Virus record (IMG/VR): IMGVR_UViG_3300036774_000098
Coordinates: 1-63,009 of that record
Reading direction: 5' to 3' (one strand)
DNA length: 63,009 nt
DNA from: a virus
The position numbers and the translations under genes are program-made. Positions 15,259 to 22,439 of this stretch are shown here, piece by piece (position 1 is the stretch's first letter; each line of letters starts with the position of its first letter). Below the pieces are notes generated by a model. The model did no database searches. It was not told the DNA's origin and worked only from the letters and a program-made list of their open reading frames with translations.

Positions 15259-15888
15259 ATGAAGCGTATTCTCGCGATCCTGGCTCTCGCCAGCTTTGTC
15301 CCGGCCGCCGCTCTGGCTGTTCCGTATACTACGACTGGCGGATACGGCACCCCAGTGCTCGACTCCTCGGGCGCCAGCTATGTCAACACCGATAGCCTGA
15401 AGAGCACCTATGCTTTCCAGGGCACCGACTTGACGCCTTACGCGACAGCGCAGGACTATATCGTCCTGACCGGCTCCGCGACCAAGACCCTCAAGCTTGC
15501 CCAGGTTTGCTTCGGTGGCGACGCTACTGCGGCTTCGATCTACGACATCTACCTGTATAAGCGGACTACCCCGGACACTGGCGGCACCGCGACGTCGCAG
15601 ACGCTCACCCAGTACGACAGCAATGACCCGGCCCCGACCGGCGTCGTGTCGCTGTACACCGTGGCCCCGACCGCTGGCACTGGCACGCTCATTCGTGGCG
15701 GCCATATGGTTCTCCTGAACGCAACTACCCCTGCGGCTCAGTCGACTCTGACCTGCTGGCAGTTCGGCGTCGGCGAAGAGAAGCCAACCCTGCGTGGCGT
15801 CAACCAGCAGATCGCCATTAATCATGGCGGCGCCGCCGTCCCTGGCGGCGCATCGAGTTACTACCTGATCGAGTGGACTGAGGAATAA
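15259..15888 (+). CDS. Probable virion protein with a Sec-type signal peptide
   Basis: 209 residues. The N-terminus MKRILAILALASFVPAAALA is a textbook signal peptide with an A-L-A cleavage site before residue 21. The mature part is beta-rich with two cysteines (AQVCFGG, LTCWQFG) and ends YYLIEWTEE. It lies among head genes, so it is expected in the virion, yet the signal would send it to the periplasm. A second protein of this type is at 38582. Host-surface or periplasmic action is the alternative. Confidence 0.6.
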   Translation: MKRILAILALASFVPAAALAVPYTTTGGYGTPVLDSSGASYVNTDSLKSTYAFQGTDLTPYATAQDYIVLTGSATKTLKLAQVCFGGDATAASIYDIYLYKRTTPDTGGTATSQTLTQYDSNDPAPTGVVSLYTVAPTAGTGTLIRGGHMVLLNATTPAAQSTLTCWQFGVGEEKPTLRGVNQQIAINHGGAAVPGGASSYYLIEWTEE

Positions 15889-15911
15889 CCTAAGGTTGTA
15901 GGAGGGGCGCT

Positions 15912-16139
15912 ATGGCAGGGCCAGCGTATTCTACCGTTCCCGGATATGGGAACGTACTCCCGCTGAGCGATGGCTCAGTCAAGAACATGTCCGAGGCTCA
16001 GCTCCTCGGGCTCATCTACAACGAGCTCCGCATCCTCAATGAGCTCGTTCGGATTGGCCTTAATATTCCTGATGAGACGGACAGCTTCCGTGGAGATCCT
16101 GGATATCAGGCTTCGTCGACCTTAACCAATCCGGTTTGA
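15912..16139 (+). CDS. Small hypothetical protein
   Basis: 75 residues, with TAGGAGGGG 6 bases before the ATG. Sequence YSTVPGYGNVLPLSDGSVKN, then one amphipathic helix (EAQLLGLIYNELRILNELVR). Such short proteins between cement and minor head genes are often structural, but no family is recognised. Confidence 0.6.
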   Translation: MAGPAYSTVPGYGNVLPLSDGSVKNMSEAQLLGLIYNELRILNELVRIGLNIPDETDSFRGDPGYQASSTLTNPV

Positions 16140-16165
16140 TCCCGGAAGTTTATTGAGGGTTTAAC

Positions 16166-16801
16166 ATGCCTATTAGCCAAATCGTTCCAGGTCAGCTTCT
16201 CGGAACAACCAACTACCCTGCGGGCACGGCGGTCAACCAGCCTGCCGGTCAGCAGGGCGACGCCTTCGTCACCCACGTCCATGGCAACTATTATCAGGCG
16301 GCCAAGGCCGGTCTGGTGTTCCATGCTCACGCCACTGCCAAGACCCTTCCTGCCATCGCCGCCAATATGGCGTCGGTGTTCTCGGTCTACAATCCAATCG
16401 GCAGCGGAAAAGTGCTCGAGCTGATCAGCGCCGATGTCGGTGTCGTTCTGGCGACCACCGTCGTCAACGTGATCGGCCTGCACTATGAGAAGTTCGCTGT
16501 CGCTCCGACCTACACGGCCGGAACCGAAGTCAGCGCCCTTCTCGGCTCTGGCCTGCGTTCGACCGCCGTGTACGCCTCCGCTCTGACCCATGTCGCCATG
16601 GGCACGACCGCAGCCGCTCGCGCTGCGATCATCACGACCTTCGGCGCTGTGACGTCCACTGCCGACAACCCGATCAGCTACTACTTCGACGGTAAGGTGC
16701 TTGTGCCTGCTGGCGTTGCGGTGTCGTTCGCGGCGTCGACAGCGGCCTGGACCGCCACTGGTCTCGACCTCGGTCTTGCCTGGGTGGAATGGCCGGCGTA
16801 A
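16166..16801 (+). CDS. Hypothetical virion protein
   Basis: 211 residues, beta-rich and Ala/Thr/Val-rich (AAKAGLVFHAHATAKTLPAI, GSGKVLELISADVGVVLATT), ending LAWVEWPA. The composition and place between head genes suggest a decoration or spike-base protein. I cannot name a family. Confidence 0.6.
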   Translation: MPISQIVPGQLLGTTNYPAGTAVNQPAGQQGDAFVTHVHGNYYQAAKAGLVFHAHATAKTLPAIAANMASVFSVYNPIGSGKVLELISADVGVVLATTVVNVIGLHYEKFAVAPTYTAGTEVSALLGSGLRSTAVYASALTHVAMGTTAAARAAIITTFGAVTSTADNPISYYFDGKVLVPAGVAVSFAASTAAWTATGLDLGLAWVEWPA

Positions 16802-16822
16802 TCTGAATTAAGGGAGAACTCC

Positions 16823-16864
16823 ATGCCCGCGACATCGAAGGCTCAGGCCCGGTTTATGGAGTAA
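16823..16864 (+). pseudogene. Truncated 5' end of the gene now starting at 17552
   Basis: AGGGAGAA and an ATG open a frame of 13 codons (MPATSKAQARFME) that ends at TAA. The same peptide, with 10 of 13 residues identical, opens the intact gene at 17552 (MPSVSKAQHRFME). This is the severed start of that gene, left upstream of the homing endonuclease insertion, with its good ribosome site still in place. Confidence 0.8.
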
Positions 16865-17551
16865 AAAAGAAGGGGCTTACCCGCCCCTTCCCCATCTTTT
16901 CTCTGCTGCTGCTTTGGATTGTGCCCTTAGCCGCCGTAGGTCTTCAGGAGACTGCTTAATGCATTCCCTTGAACAAAACCTTGAGTTCTGACTTGGTATG
17001 GTAGTGAATTCTTTCCCACATGTTTCACAGCACTTAGTGAAACGAGTTCTTTGGCTTATGCCTCGGCATTCAATGGAACAGAATTCATTTCCCCTGTTAA
17101 TAAATGCTTGGCTGGCGTAAAACTCTTTTCCGCATGTCTTGCATTTAACATAGTTTCCGTTTCTTTTTTTGTCTCTTGTTGCCTCTTTTGGTATGTAGCT
17201 AGAGATGATATTCTCAAGAGCTAGTGTTTTTCTTGGGGATTGTAACTTAACCAGCTTTGAGAAAAGCTCGAAGTTGGCCTTGCCACAGTTTAAGTGACAG
17301 CACCACTGATCTGACCATTCGTCTTTCTTGGACTCATTAAAGTAAGTTCTTACCTTAAGCCCAAGGTCACGGCAGATCTGGACAACAGAGTCGAACAACT
17401 CTTTGTCTGTATTGTTAAAGCTCACGCGCCGGTGGACGTGGCCATTTTTTGTAAGAGAGGTTCCGATATGCCCCTCTCCGTCTATGAAGGCCGACAAGTA
17501 TGCCGCCTTCTCCGCATCTGAGGTGAACTTTGTCATGATAGGCGGCATAAT
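16865..17551 (-). mobile_element. Homing-endonuclease insertion
   Basis: About 690 bases, clearly richer in A/T than both flanks, inserted after codon 13 of a small phage gene and carrying an endonuclease on the opposite strand. The right edge brings a replacement start for the interrupted gene. Within it, GGCATAATATGCC (17544-17556) is a palindrome that spans both divergent start codons. The exact right edge may lie further on, because codon use stays AT-rich to about 17,690. Confidence 0.75.
16877..17548 (-). CDS. LAGLIDADG homing endonuclease with zinc-finger tail
   Basis: About 223 residues from the ATG at 17548. Starts at 17602 or 17536 are also possible and none has a clear ribosome site. 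AYLSAFIDGEGHIG is a LAGLIDADG helix with its catalytic acid, and the next 80 residues (QICRDLGLKVRTYF, LQSPRKTLALENII) fit one endonuclease unit. The C-terminal half has three CxxC-type modules (KCKTCGKEF, CCETCGKEF, FCSRECI), probable zinc fingers for site recognition. Such enzymes cut alleles lacking the insertion and spread by repair. Its orientation opposes the late operon. Confidence 0.88.
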   Translation of the reverse strand: MPPIMTKFTSDAEKAAYLSAFIDGEGHIGTSLTKNGHVHRRVSFNNTDKELFDSVVQICRDLGLKVRTYFNESKKDEWSDQWCCHLNCGKANFELFSKLVKLQSPRKTLALENIISSYIPKEATRDKKRNGNYVKCKTCGKEFYASQAFINRGNEFCSIECRGISQRTRFTKCCETCGKEFTTIPSQNSRFCSRECIKQSPEDLRRLRAQSKAAAEKRWGRGG

Positions 17552-17830
17552 ATGCCAAGTGTAAGTAAAGCGCAACATCGTTTTATGGAAATGGTGGCAC
17601 ATGACCCGGCTGCGGCTAAACGAGTCGGCGTTTCTCAGTCTGTAGGAAAAGACTTTGCTGACGCCGACAAGAAAGGACGTTATAATAAATTGCCCGAACG
17701 TAAGGCCGACGCGCCAAAGAAAAAAGGCTGGCTTAAGGGAGGCAAGGGCGAGAAGAAGCTCAAGGCCAAGCTGAGCCAGAAGCCATCAAAGACAGAAGAC
17801 CAGCGGATGAAAAGCCGCTACGGAGAGTGA
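17552..17830 (+). CDS. Small basic protein with SKAQ-RFM N-terminus (DUF3008-like start), recoded 5' end
   Basis: 92 residues. The MPxxSKAQxRFM opening resembles the short DUF3008-like phage and bacterial proteins. The remainder is lysine-rich (KKKGWLKGGKGEKKLKAK). The gene has lost its original start to the endonuclease insertion and uses a substituted one: protein identity to the severed start is high but only 22 of 39 bases match. No good ribosome site precedes the new ATG. Possibly a DNA-associated head protein. Confidence 0.65.
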   Translation: MPSVSKAQHRFMEMVAHDPAAAKRVGVSQSVGKDFADADKKGRYNKLPERKADAPKKKGWLKGGKGEKKLKAKLSQKPSKTEDQRMKSRYGE

Positions 17831-17832
17831 TT

Positions 17833-18432
17833 ATGGAAAAAGCTACCGAAGCGGCTGGCAAGGTCGACGAGAAGAAAGAGTCCAAGGCTGAGATGCGCTA
17901 CAAGCACGCATCCAACCACAAGAAGACCGGCGATGCTGGGAAAGAGCCAGCTGGCGGCGAAGGCAGCCCGCGCCATCTCGGCGGCGAAGAGAACAAGGGC
18001 GACGGCGCTCCGCACAGTCCGCTCAAAGAATTGCATGCCCGGCACGCCGCGGCGCACGACGCCATGGACGCCAAGCATAAAGGCGAGCGCGAGGGCCTCC
18101 ATGCCGAGCATGAGAAGAACCTCGCCAAGCACGGCGCCCGGCCCGACGTCCACGCGACTCATCATGAGCAGCGCACGCGCCAGCACCGTCACCACGCCGA
18201 TGAGAAGCGCGCTCTGAACGACCAGCACTCGATGGACCACCTGCAGGCTGCGGGCATCCATGGAGGAACAGGCCTGGGAGCGTCTCCTGAGGCTGGAGCA
18301 GGCCCAGGCGCTACACCAGCCCCGGCTATGGCTTCGGCCGGCGTAGGGGCTGCTGGAGCCGGTTCTCCGCCAGCGATGGCGGGCCAGCCACAACCACCCA
18401 TGGGCGGCGCTCCTGCCGCAGCGATGGCGTAA
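17833..18432 (+). CDS. Histidine/alanine-rich hypothetical protein
   Basis: 199 residues from ATG 17833, with GGAGAG 5 bases upstream. Residues 60-140 are a long His/Glu/Lys-rich helix region (LHARHAAAHDAMDAKHKGER, HATHHEQRTRQHRHHADEK), and the end is Pro/Ala/Gly-rich (AGAGSPPAMAGQPQPPMGG). Together with the next gene it forms a pair of unusually histidine-rich proteins in the head region. Metal binding or pH-sensitive behaviour in the virion are possible roles. Confidence 0.65.
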   Translation: MEKATEAAGKVDEKKESKAEMRYKHASNHKKTGDAGKEPAGGEGSPRHLGGEENKGDGAPHSPLKELHARHAAAHDAMDAKHKGEREGLHAEHEKNLAKHGARPDVHATHHEQRTRQHRHHADEKRALNDQHSMDHLQAAGIHGGTGLGASPEAGAGPGATPAPAMASAGVGAAGAGSPPAMAGQPQPPMGGAPAAAMA

Positions 18433-18459
18433 CCCTCAAACCCTGACGAGACAAAAATT

Positions 18460-18723
18460 ATGACGCATACCGTCCACGTTCATCATCCCAAGCATGGCAA
18501 CCACGCGATCACCGTGACCGACCATGCTCACGCTCACGTAGGTCATCACCACGAGGATCATCCTCACGTGGCCCATCTGAAGACCCTCGTTGGCGCGACC
18601 ATCACCCACCTGGAAGCCATGAAGGAACACCACCCTCATGCTGTTCGTGAGCTGGCCCACGCCATCACTCATGTCCAGTCCGCTTCGCTGTTCGCCGACC
18701 ACGGCGTTCACAAAGGGAAGTAA
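18460..18723 (+). CDS. Extremely histidine-rich small protein
   Basis: 87 residues of which 23 are histidine, in clusters such as HVHHPKHGNH, DHAHAHVGHHHEDHPHVAH and KEHHPHAVRELAH. This exceeds ordinary proteins several-fold and resembles metal-storage or metal-chaperone tails, but no known fold is apparent. It lies directly upstream of the capsid staple gene and downstream of another His-rich gene, so the pair may be virion or assembly proteins. No clear ribosome site was found. Confidence 0.65.
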   Translation: MTHTVHVHHPKHGNHAITVTDHAHAHVGHHHEDHPHVAHLKTLVGATITHLEAMKEHHPHAVRELAHAITHVQSASLFADHGVHKGK

Positions 18724-18727
18724 TCCA

Positions 18728-19045
18728 ATGCGCTATAGGGATATGAAGAATGAAAGAGACGAGGATGAGGAAGACCATCTTCATCTGAAGCCCATAGAGT
18801 CCGAGTATCCCTATGGCCTTTGCATTCGTCTAACGGAGAAAGAGCTGGAGAAGCTCGAACTCTGTGATGACGTGGAGGTCGGGGACTTTCTCCATGGAGC
18901 CTTTCTCGCCAAGGTGACCAGCATCTCCAGCCACTCTCATGAGAAACAGGGAAGTGGCATGGACATTGAACTCCAGATCGTCGCTATGGCGGTCGAGGAC
19001 GAATCGACTGAAGTCGAAGACGAAGAGCAAGACGAAGAATACTAA
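18728..19045 (+). CDS. Capsid staple-type protein
   Basis: 105 residues from ATG 18728 (AAGGGAAG upstream). YPYGLCIRLTEKELEKLELC, then VEVGDFLHGAFLAKVTSISS and MDIELQIVAMAVED match the family annotated as capsid staple proteins, small beta-barrel proteins that bridge coat subunits on the head. The acidic tail (EDEEQDEEY) is typical. It is the last head gene before the tail genes. Confidence 0.75.
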   Translation: MRYRDMKNERDEDEEDHLHLKPIESEYPYGLCIRLTEKELEKLELCDDVEVGDFLHGAFLAKVTSISSHSHEKQGSGMDIELQIVAMAVEDESTEVEDEEQDEEY

Positions 19046-19060
19046 GATGAGGAGTAGGAC

Positions 19061-19846
19061 GTGGACGCCGTCACTATCGTTAATATGGCGCTCGCCGAGA
19101 TTGGCGCGCAAGCGCAGGTGAGCAGCATAAACCCTTCGGACGGGAGCGCCGAGGGGAACGTGGCGTCCTTGTTCTATGGGCCGAAGATCGATGACCTGCA
19201 CCGGGCGGCGCACTGGAATTTCGCCCGGTTCCAGAACTCTCTTACGCTCCTCAAAGCCGCACAGGGGACACCGGAGAACCCGACAGGGACCACTCTCCCC
19301 ATCCCCCTACAGCCCTGGGCCTATAGTTACGCGTGGCCCAGCGACTGTCTCAAACCCCGTTACATCCTGCCGGTCATGCCGACCACGGGCGGATCGGTTC
19401 CGTTCACCACGGCAGACAACACTGGCACGCCGGGCTACGCCTCAGACTTTGCTGTCAGGTTCGCCGTGGCCTCGGACACCGACGCCCTCGGCAACCGGGT
19501 GCGCTGCATCCTCACCAACATGTCCCAGGCCCAGCTCGTCTACACCGGCCGGGTAACGGACCCCAATCTCTGGGACGCCGCTTTCATCCAGTGCGCCACC
19601 TCTTACCTCGGCGCGTGGTTCGTGAACGCGCTCGCGCGCAACGCGGCTCTCCATAAGGACCAGATGAACATCGCCATGCAGATCATCAACAAGGCGAGGG
19701 TGACCGATGGCAACGAGGGGCCGACGACTCAGGATCACATCCCAGACTGGATCAGAGCCAGAGGAACATCTCCAGCTTACGTTGGCAATGGGGCGTTCTA
19801 TTACGGCTGGGACATCATCAACTTCCCGAATGGGTTCCAGCTCTAA
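19061..19846 (+). CDS. Tail tubular protein A / head-tail adaptor
   Basis: 261 residues, GTG start supported by GAGGAGTAGGAC. The opening TIVNMALAEIGAQAQVSSIN, then LHRAAHWNFARF and the WAYSYAWPSDCLKPRYI segment are characteristic of the T7 gp11-like adaptor that forms the ring below the portal. The helical segment WDAAFIQCATSYLGAWFV follows. It joins the portal to the nozzle protein encoded at 22440. Confidence 0.85.
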   Translation: MDAVTIVNMALAEIGAQAQVSSINPSDGSAEGNVASLFYGPKIDDLHRAAHWNFARFQNSLTLLKAAQGTPENPTGTTLPIPLQPWAYSYAWPSDCLKPRYILPVMPTTGGSVPFTTADNTGTPGYASDFAVRFAVASDTDALGNRVRCILTNMSQAQLVYTGRVTDPNLWDAAFIQCATSYLGAWFVNALARNAALHKDQMNIAMQIINKARVTDGNEGPTTQDHIPDWIRARGTSPAYVGNGAFYYGWDIINFPNGFQL

Positions 19847-19855
19847 GGATATACT

Positions 19856-20461
19856 ATGGCTCTGTTCCCTCCTGGCGATAATTACCCGATAGACATCTAC
19901 CCCGTCAAGAACCCTCTTGACGGGACCGAGATGCTCGAAATCCATAACCAGGGCACCAAGAAGCTTTACGCTCGTATGCCAGACATCGCCGCCTATATCG
20001 TCGGCGTTCAGTCGGTTATCAGCAATCTGGTCTCGACGCCTCCCGTGTCGCCGGCTGACCAGGACGCCTATATCGTCGCCACGGGCGGAACCGGCGCATG
20101 GCTCGGCAAGGACAACCAGATTGCCGTTTACAACCTGTACTACCGCACCTGGGTGTTCATCACGCCAAAGACCGGGTGGGTGGCTCTTGTTACGGTTTCC
20201 GGCATCCAATACCTCTGGAACGGGACCTCCTGGTCCACGCCATACGCCAGGGGGCAGTTCACGCTGACTGCCAACGCGACGTCAACCGTGGTGACCAACA
20301 CCCTCTGCCAAGCCACCAGTGTGATCCTCGTCATGCCGGTTACAGCCGATGCGGCGAATGATCTGGCTATTATGTGGTTCGCTCCGACGGCCGGATCGTT
20401 TACAGTGAACCACGCCAACAACGCCAGAGTCGACAGGACGTTCAACTATGTCATTCACTAA
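19856..20461 (+). CDS. DUF2793-like tail protein
   Basis: 201 residues. TPPVSPADQDAYIVATGGTG, AWLGKDNQIAVYN and WVFITPKTGWVALV follow the DUF2793 pattern found at the N-terminus of tail fibre-associated proteins in alphaproteobacterial phages and gene transfer agents. The C-terminal part is beta-rich. Its last 14 bases overlap the tail-spike gene. Confidence 0.75.
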   Translation: MALFPPGDNYPIDIYPVKNPLDGTEMLEIHNQGTKKLYARMPDIAAYIVGVQSVISNLVSTPPVSPADQDAYIVATGGTGAWLGKDNQIAVYNLYYRTWVFITPKTGWVALVTVSGIQYLWNGTSWSTPYARGQFTLTANATSTVVTNTLCQATSVILVMPVTADAANDLAIMWFAPTAGSFTVNHANNARVDRTFNYVIH

Positions 20462-22439
20462 GATCATCGCCGCGCTCGCGATCACCGTCCTCAGCGCGAC
20501 CAGCGCTCTGGCGCAGAACACCTTCTACGCCAACGACGCCACCTTCAAGGCCATTACCGGCAGTCAGCTCCCGGCGCTGCCCGCCAATACGATCACCGGC
20601 AACAACACCGGAGTATCTTCTGCGCCGTTGAACCTGACCTATCCCCAGGTCGAAGCGGTCCTGAACGCCAAGTTCAATTTCATCACCGATTTCGCAGGCG
20701 TGGCCGATGGCGTCACCAACAACTATACGGCCCTCCAGAACGCCTGCAACGGCTCTGGAGGCGCGAAGCTGTTCATCCCTGCTGGCAGTTACGCCGTGAC
20801 GGTCCCGGCCTCCACGATCCTCTGCACGGTCCCTGCGAACACCGTGATCGAAGGGGCTGGCAAAGGCGTCACCATTCTGAACCTCACGGTGTCCGACACC
20901 GCCTTCACGAACATCTTCACCCTCACAAATGCGGGCGTCGTGTTCAGGAACATGACGATCAACATCATCACGACGTCGACCGTCAACACCACCCTGTTCG
21001 GCCTGCAGACGAGCAACATCAGGTTCGAGAACTGCGCCTTCACGGGCAACGCTGTTGAGGGCGTGCGTGTCGGCGGAACCGCGACGAACCTCGACACGAT
21101 CAACATCATCTTCACGTCGACGGCTCTCACCGGGTCGCCGATCACCATCACCTACACGGTGGGCACGGGCAACACCACAGCCCAGATGGCCCAGGGGCTC
21201 GTCAACGCCGTCAACGCCAACGCCGTCCTGACGACAGCCGGCGTCACGGCGACGCTCGACGGCAGCTTCGTCAAGATCAATCAGGTCGACACCCTGATCC
21301 CGCAGGCGAGCTACACTACGTCGGTGACCGGAACCGCGACCGAGACCCTGACCATCGGCCCATCCAGCCAGCTCTCTCTCGTCGTGATCAGCGGCACGGA
21401 GGCCGACGACTTCGCCATGCTCCAGGATGACGTCTCCGGGTTCAACTACGTGATCCTGAAGGCGAACGCCACCACCACGATCAACAAGCGTTTTTCCTTC
21501 GTCGGCGGCTTCTATAACCGCAACATCACGGGCGCGCTCAACATCAACAGCCCGTCCGGGTCGTTCGATGGGTTGCTCATAAGCGGAGTCCAGATTGGCT
21601 CCGTCGGTCTCAACAACGCGAACGATCTTCCTATCGCCCTGTCTCACGTCACCGACGCCAGGATCGCGGAGAATTATCTGGTCGGGACGTACCAGCAGAA
21701 CGCCATGCATTTCGAAGAGGGAGCCAACAACCTCGTCATCGCAGACAACGTCATCGAGATGACGACGTCGTCTGGCCTCGGCGCTGGCTACAACGGCACC
21801 TGCATGTACTTCGTCGACAACACGATTGGCGGCGGCGGCGCGAAGCCCGTCAATAACGTTTCCATAACCGGAAACACGTGCGTTGGGGAGACCGCCAACG
21901 TCTCTGGCCAGGGCGTCTGGGCGGCGACCGTTTCCGCCGCTCACCTGAGGTGGTCGATATCCGGGAACGTGTTCTCTGGGTTCTTCAACGGCATCAGGGC
22001 GGACAGCGTGAACGGCATGTCCATAATCGGGAACACCCTTACGAACTACGCCGCTTCTGGCGTCGGCATCAACCTCGGCGCTGGCGTCACTTACTCCGTC
22101 GTCTCCCAGAACAGCATCAGGACGTATACGACCGGCCTGACGACGGCGGCGACGCTGTCGGTGATCCGCGACAACTACGGCTACAACCCGGTCGGCGTCA
22201 CGGCGTCCACGACTGTCGGCGCGAGCCCGGCGACGATCTGCGCCGGATCGAGCCCTGAGACCCATTATTACAAACAGTCCCTGACCAACACGGCGACAGT
22301 CGCCTTGAGCGGAACCACCGTCGCCACCCTGGTCGCCGCAACGGTTAGTGTCCCGGCCGTCATTGATCTCGGCCCGAATGAATGTCTCGTCGTCACCTGG
22401 ACGACGACTGCTCCCACCTATTTGAAGTCGGTGCACTAA
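20448..22439 (+). CDS. Tail spike with right-handed beta-helix and N-terminal signal-like sequence
   Basis: 663 residues. After residue 80, ITDFAGVADGVTNNYTALQN and LFIPAGSYAVT are the standard entry to a pectate-lyase-type beta-helix, and the middle is built of repeated N-rich turns (VSITGNT, WSISGNVFSGF, MSIIGNTLTNY). Such spikes bind and often cleave capsule or LPS. The catalytic residues cannot be picked by eye. Oddly, residues 1-22 (MSFTKIIAALAITVLSATSA) look like a cleavable secretion signal. The spike is encoded between adaptor and nozzle genes. Confidence 0.82.
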   Translation: MSFTKIIAALAITVLSATSALAQNTFYANDATFKAITGSQLPALPANTITGNNTGVSSAPLNLTYPQVEAVLNAKFNFITDFAGVADGVTNNYTALQNACNGSGGAKLFIPAGSYAVTVPASTILCTVPANTVIEGAGKGVTILNLTVSDTAFTNIFTLTNAGVVFRNMTINIITTSTVNTTLFGLQTSNIRFENCAFTGNAVEGVRVGGTATNLDTINIIFTSTALTGSPITITYTVGTGNTTAQMAQGLVNAVNANAVLTTAGVTATLDGSFVKINQVDTLIPQASYTTSVTGTATETLTIGPSSQLSLVVISGTEADDFAMLQDDVSGFNYVILKANATTTINKRFSFVGGFYNRNITGALNINSPSGSFDGLLISGVQIGSVGLNNANDLPIALSHVTDARIAENYLVGTYQQNAMHFEEGANNLVIADNVIEMTTSSGLGAGYNGTCMYFVDNTIGGGGAKPVNNVSITGNTCVGETANVSGQGVWAATVSAAHLRWSISGNVFSGFFNGIRADSVNGMSIIGNTLTNYAASGVGINLGAGVTYSVVSQNSIRTYTTGLTTAATLSVIRDNYGYNPVGVTASTTVGASPATICAGSSPETHYYKQSLTNTATVALSGTTVATLVAATVSVPAVIDLGPNECLVVTWTTTAPTYLKSVH

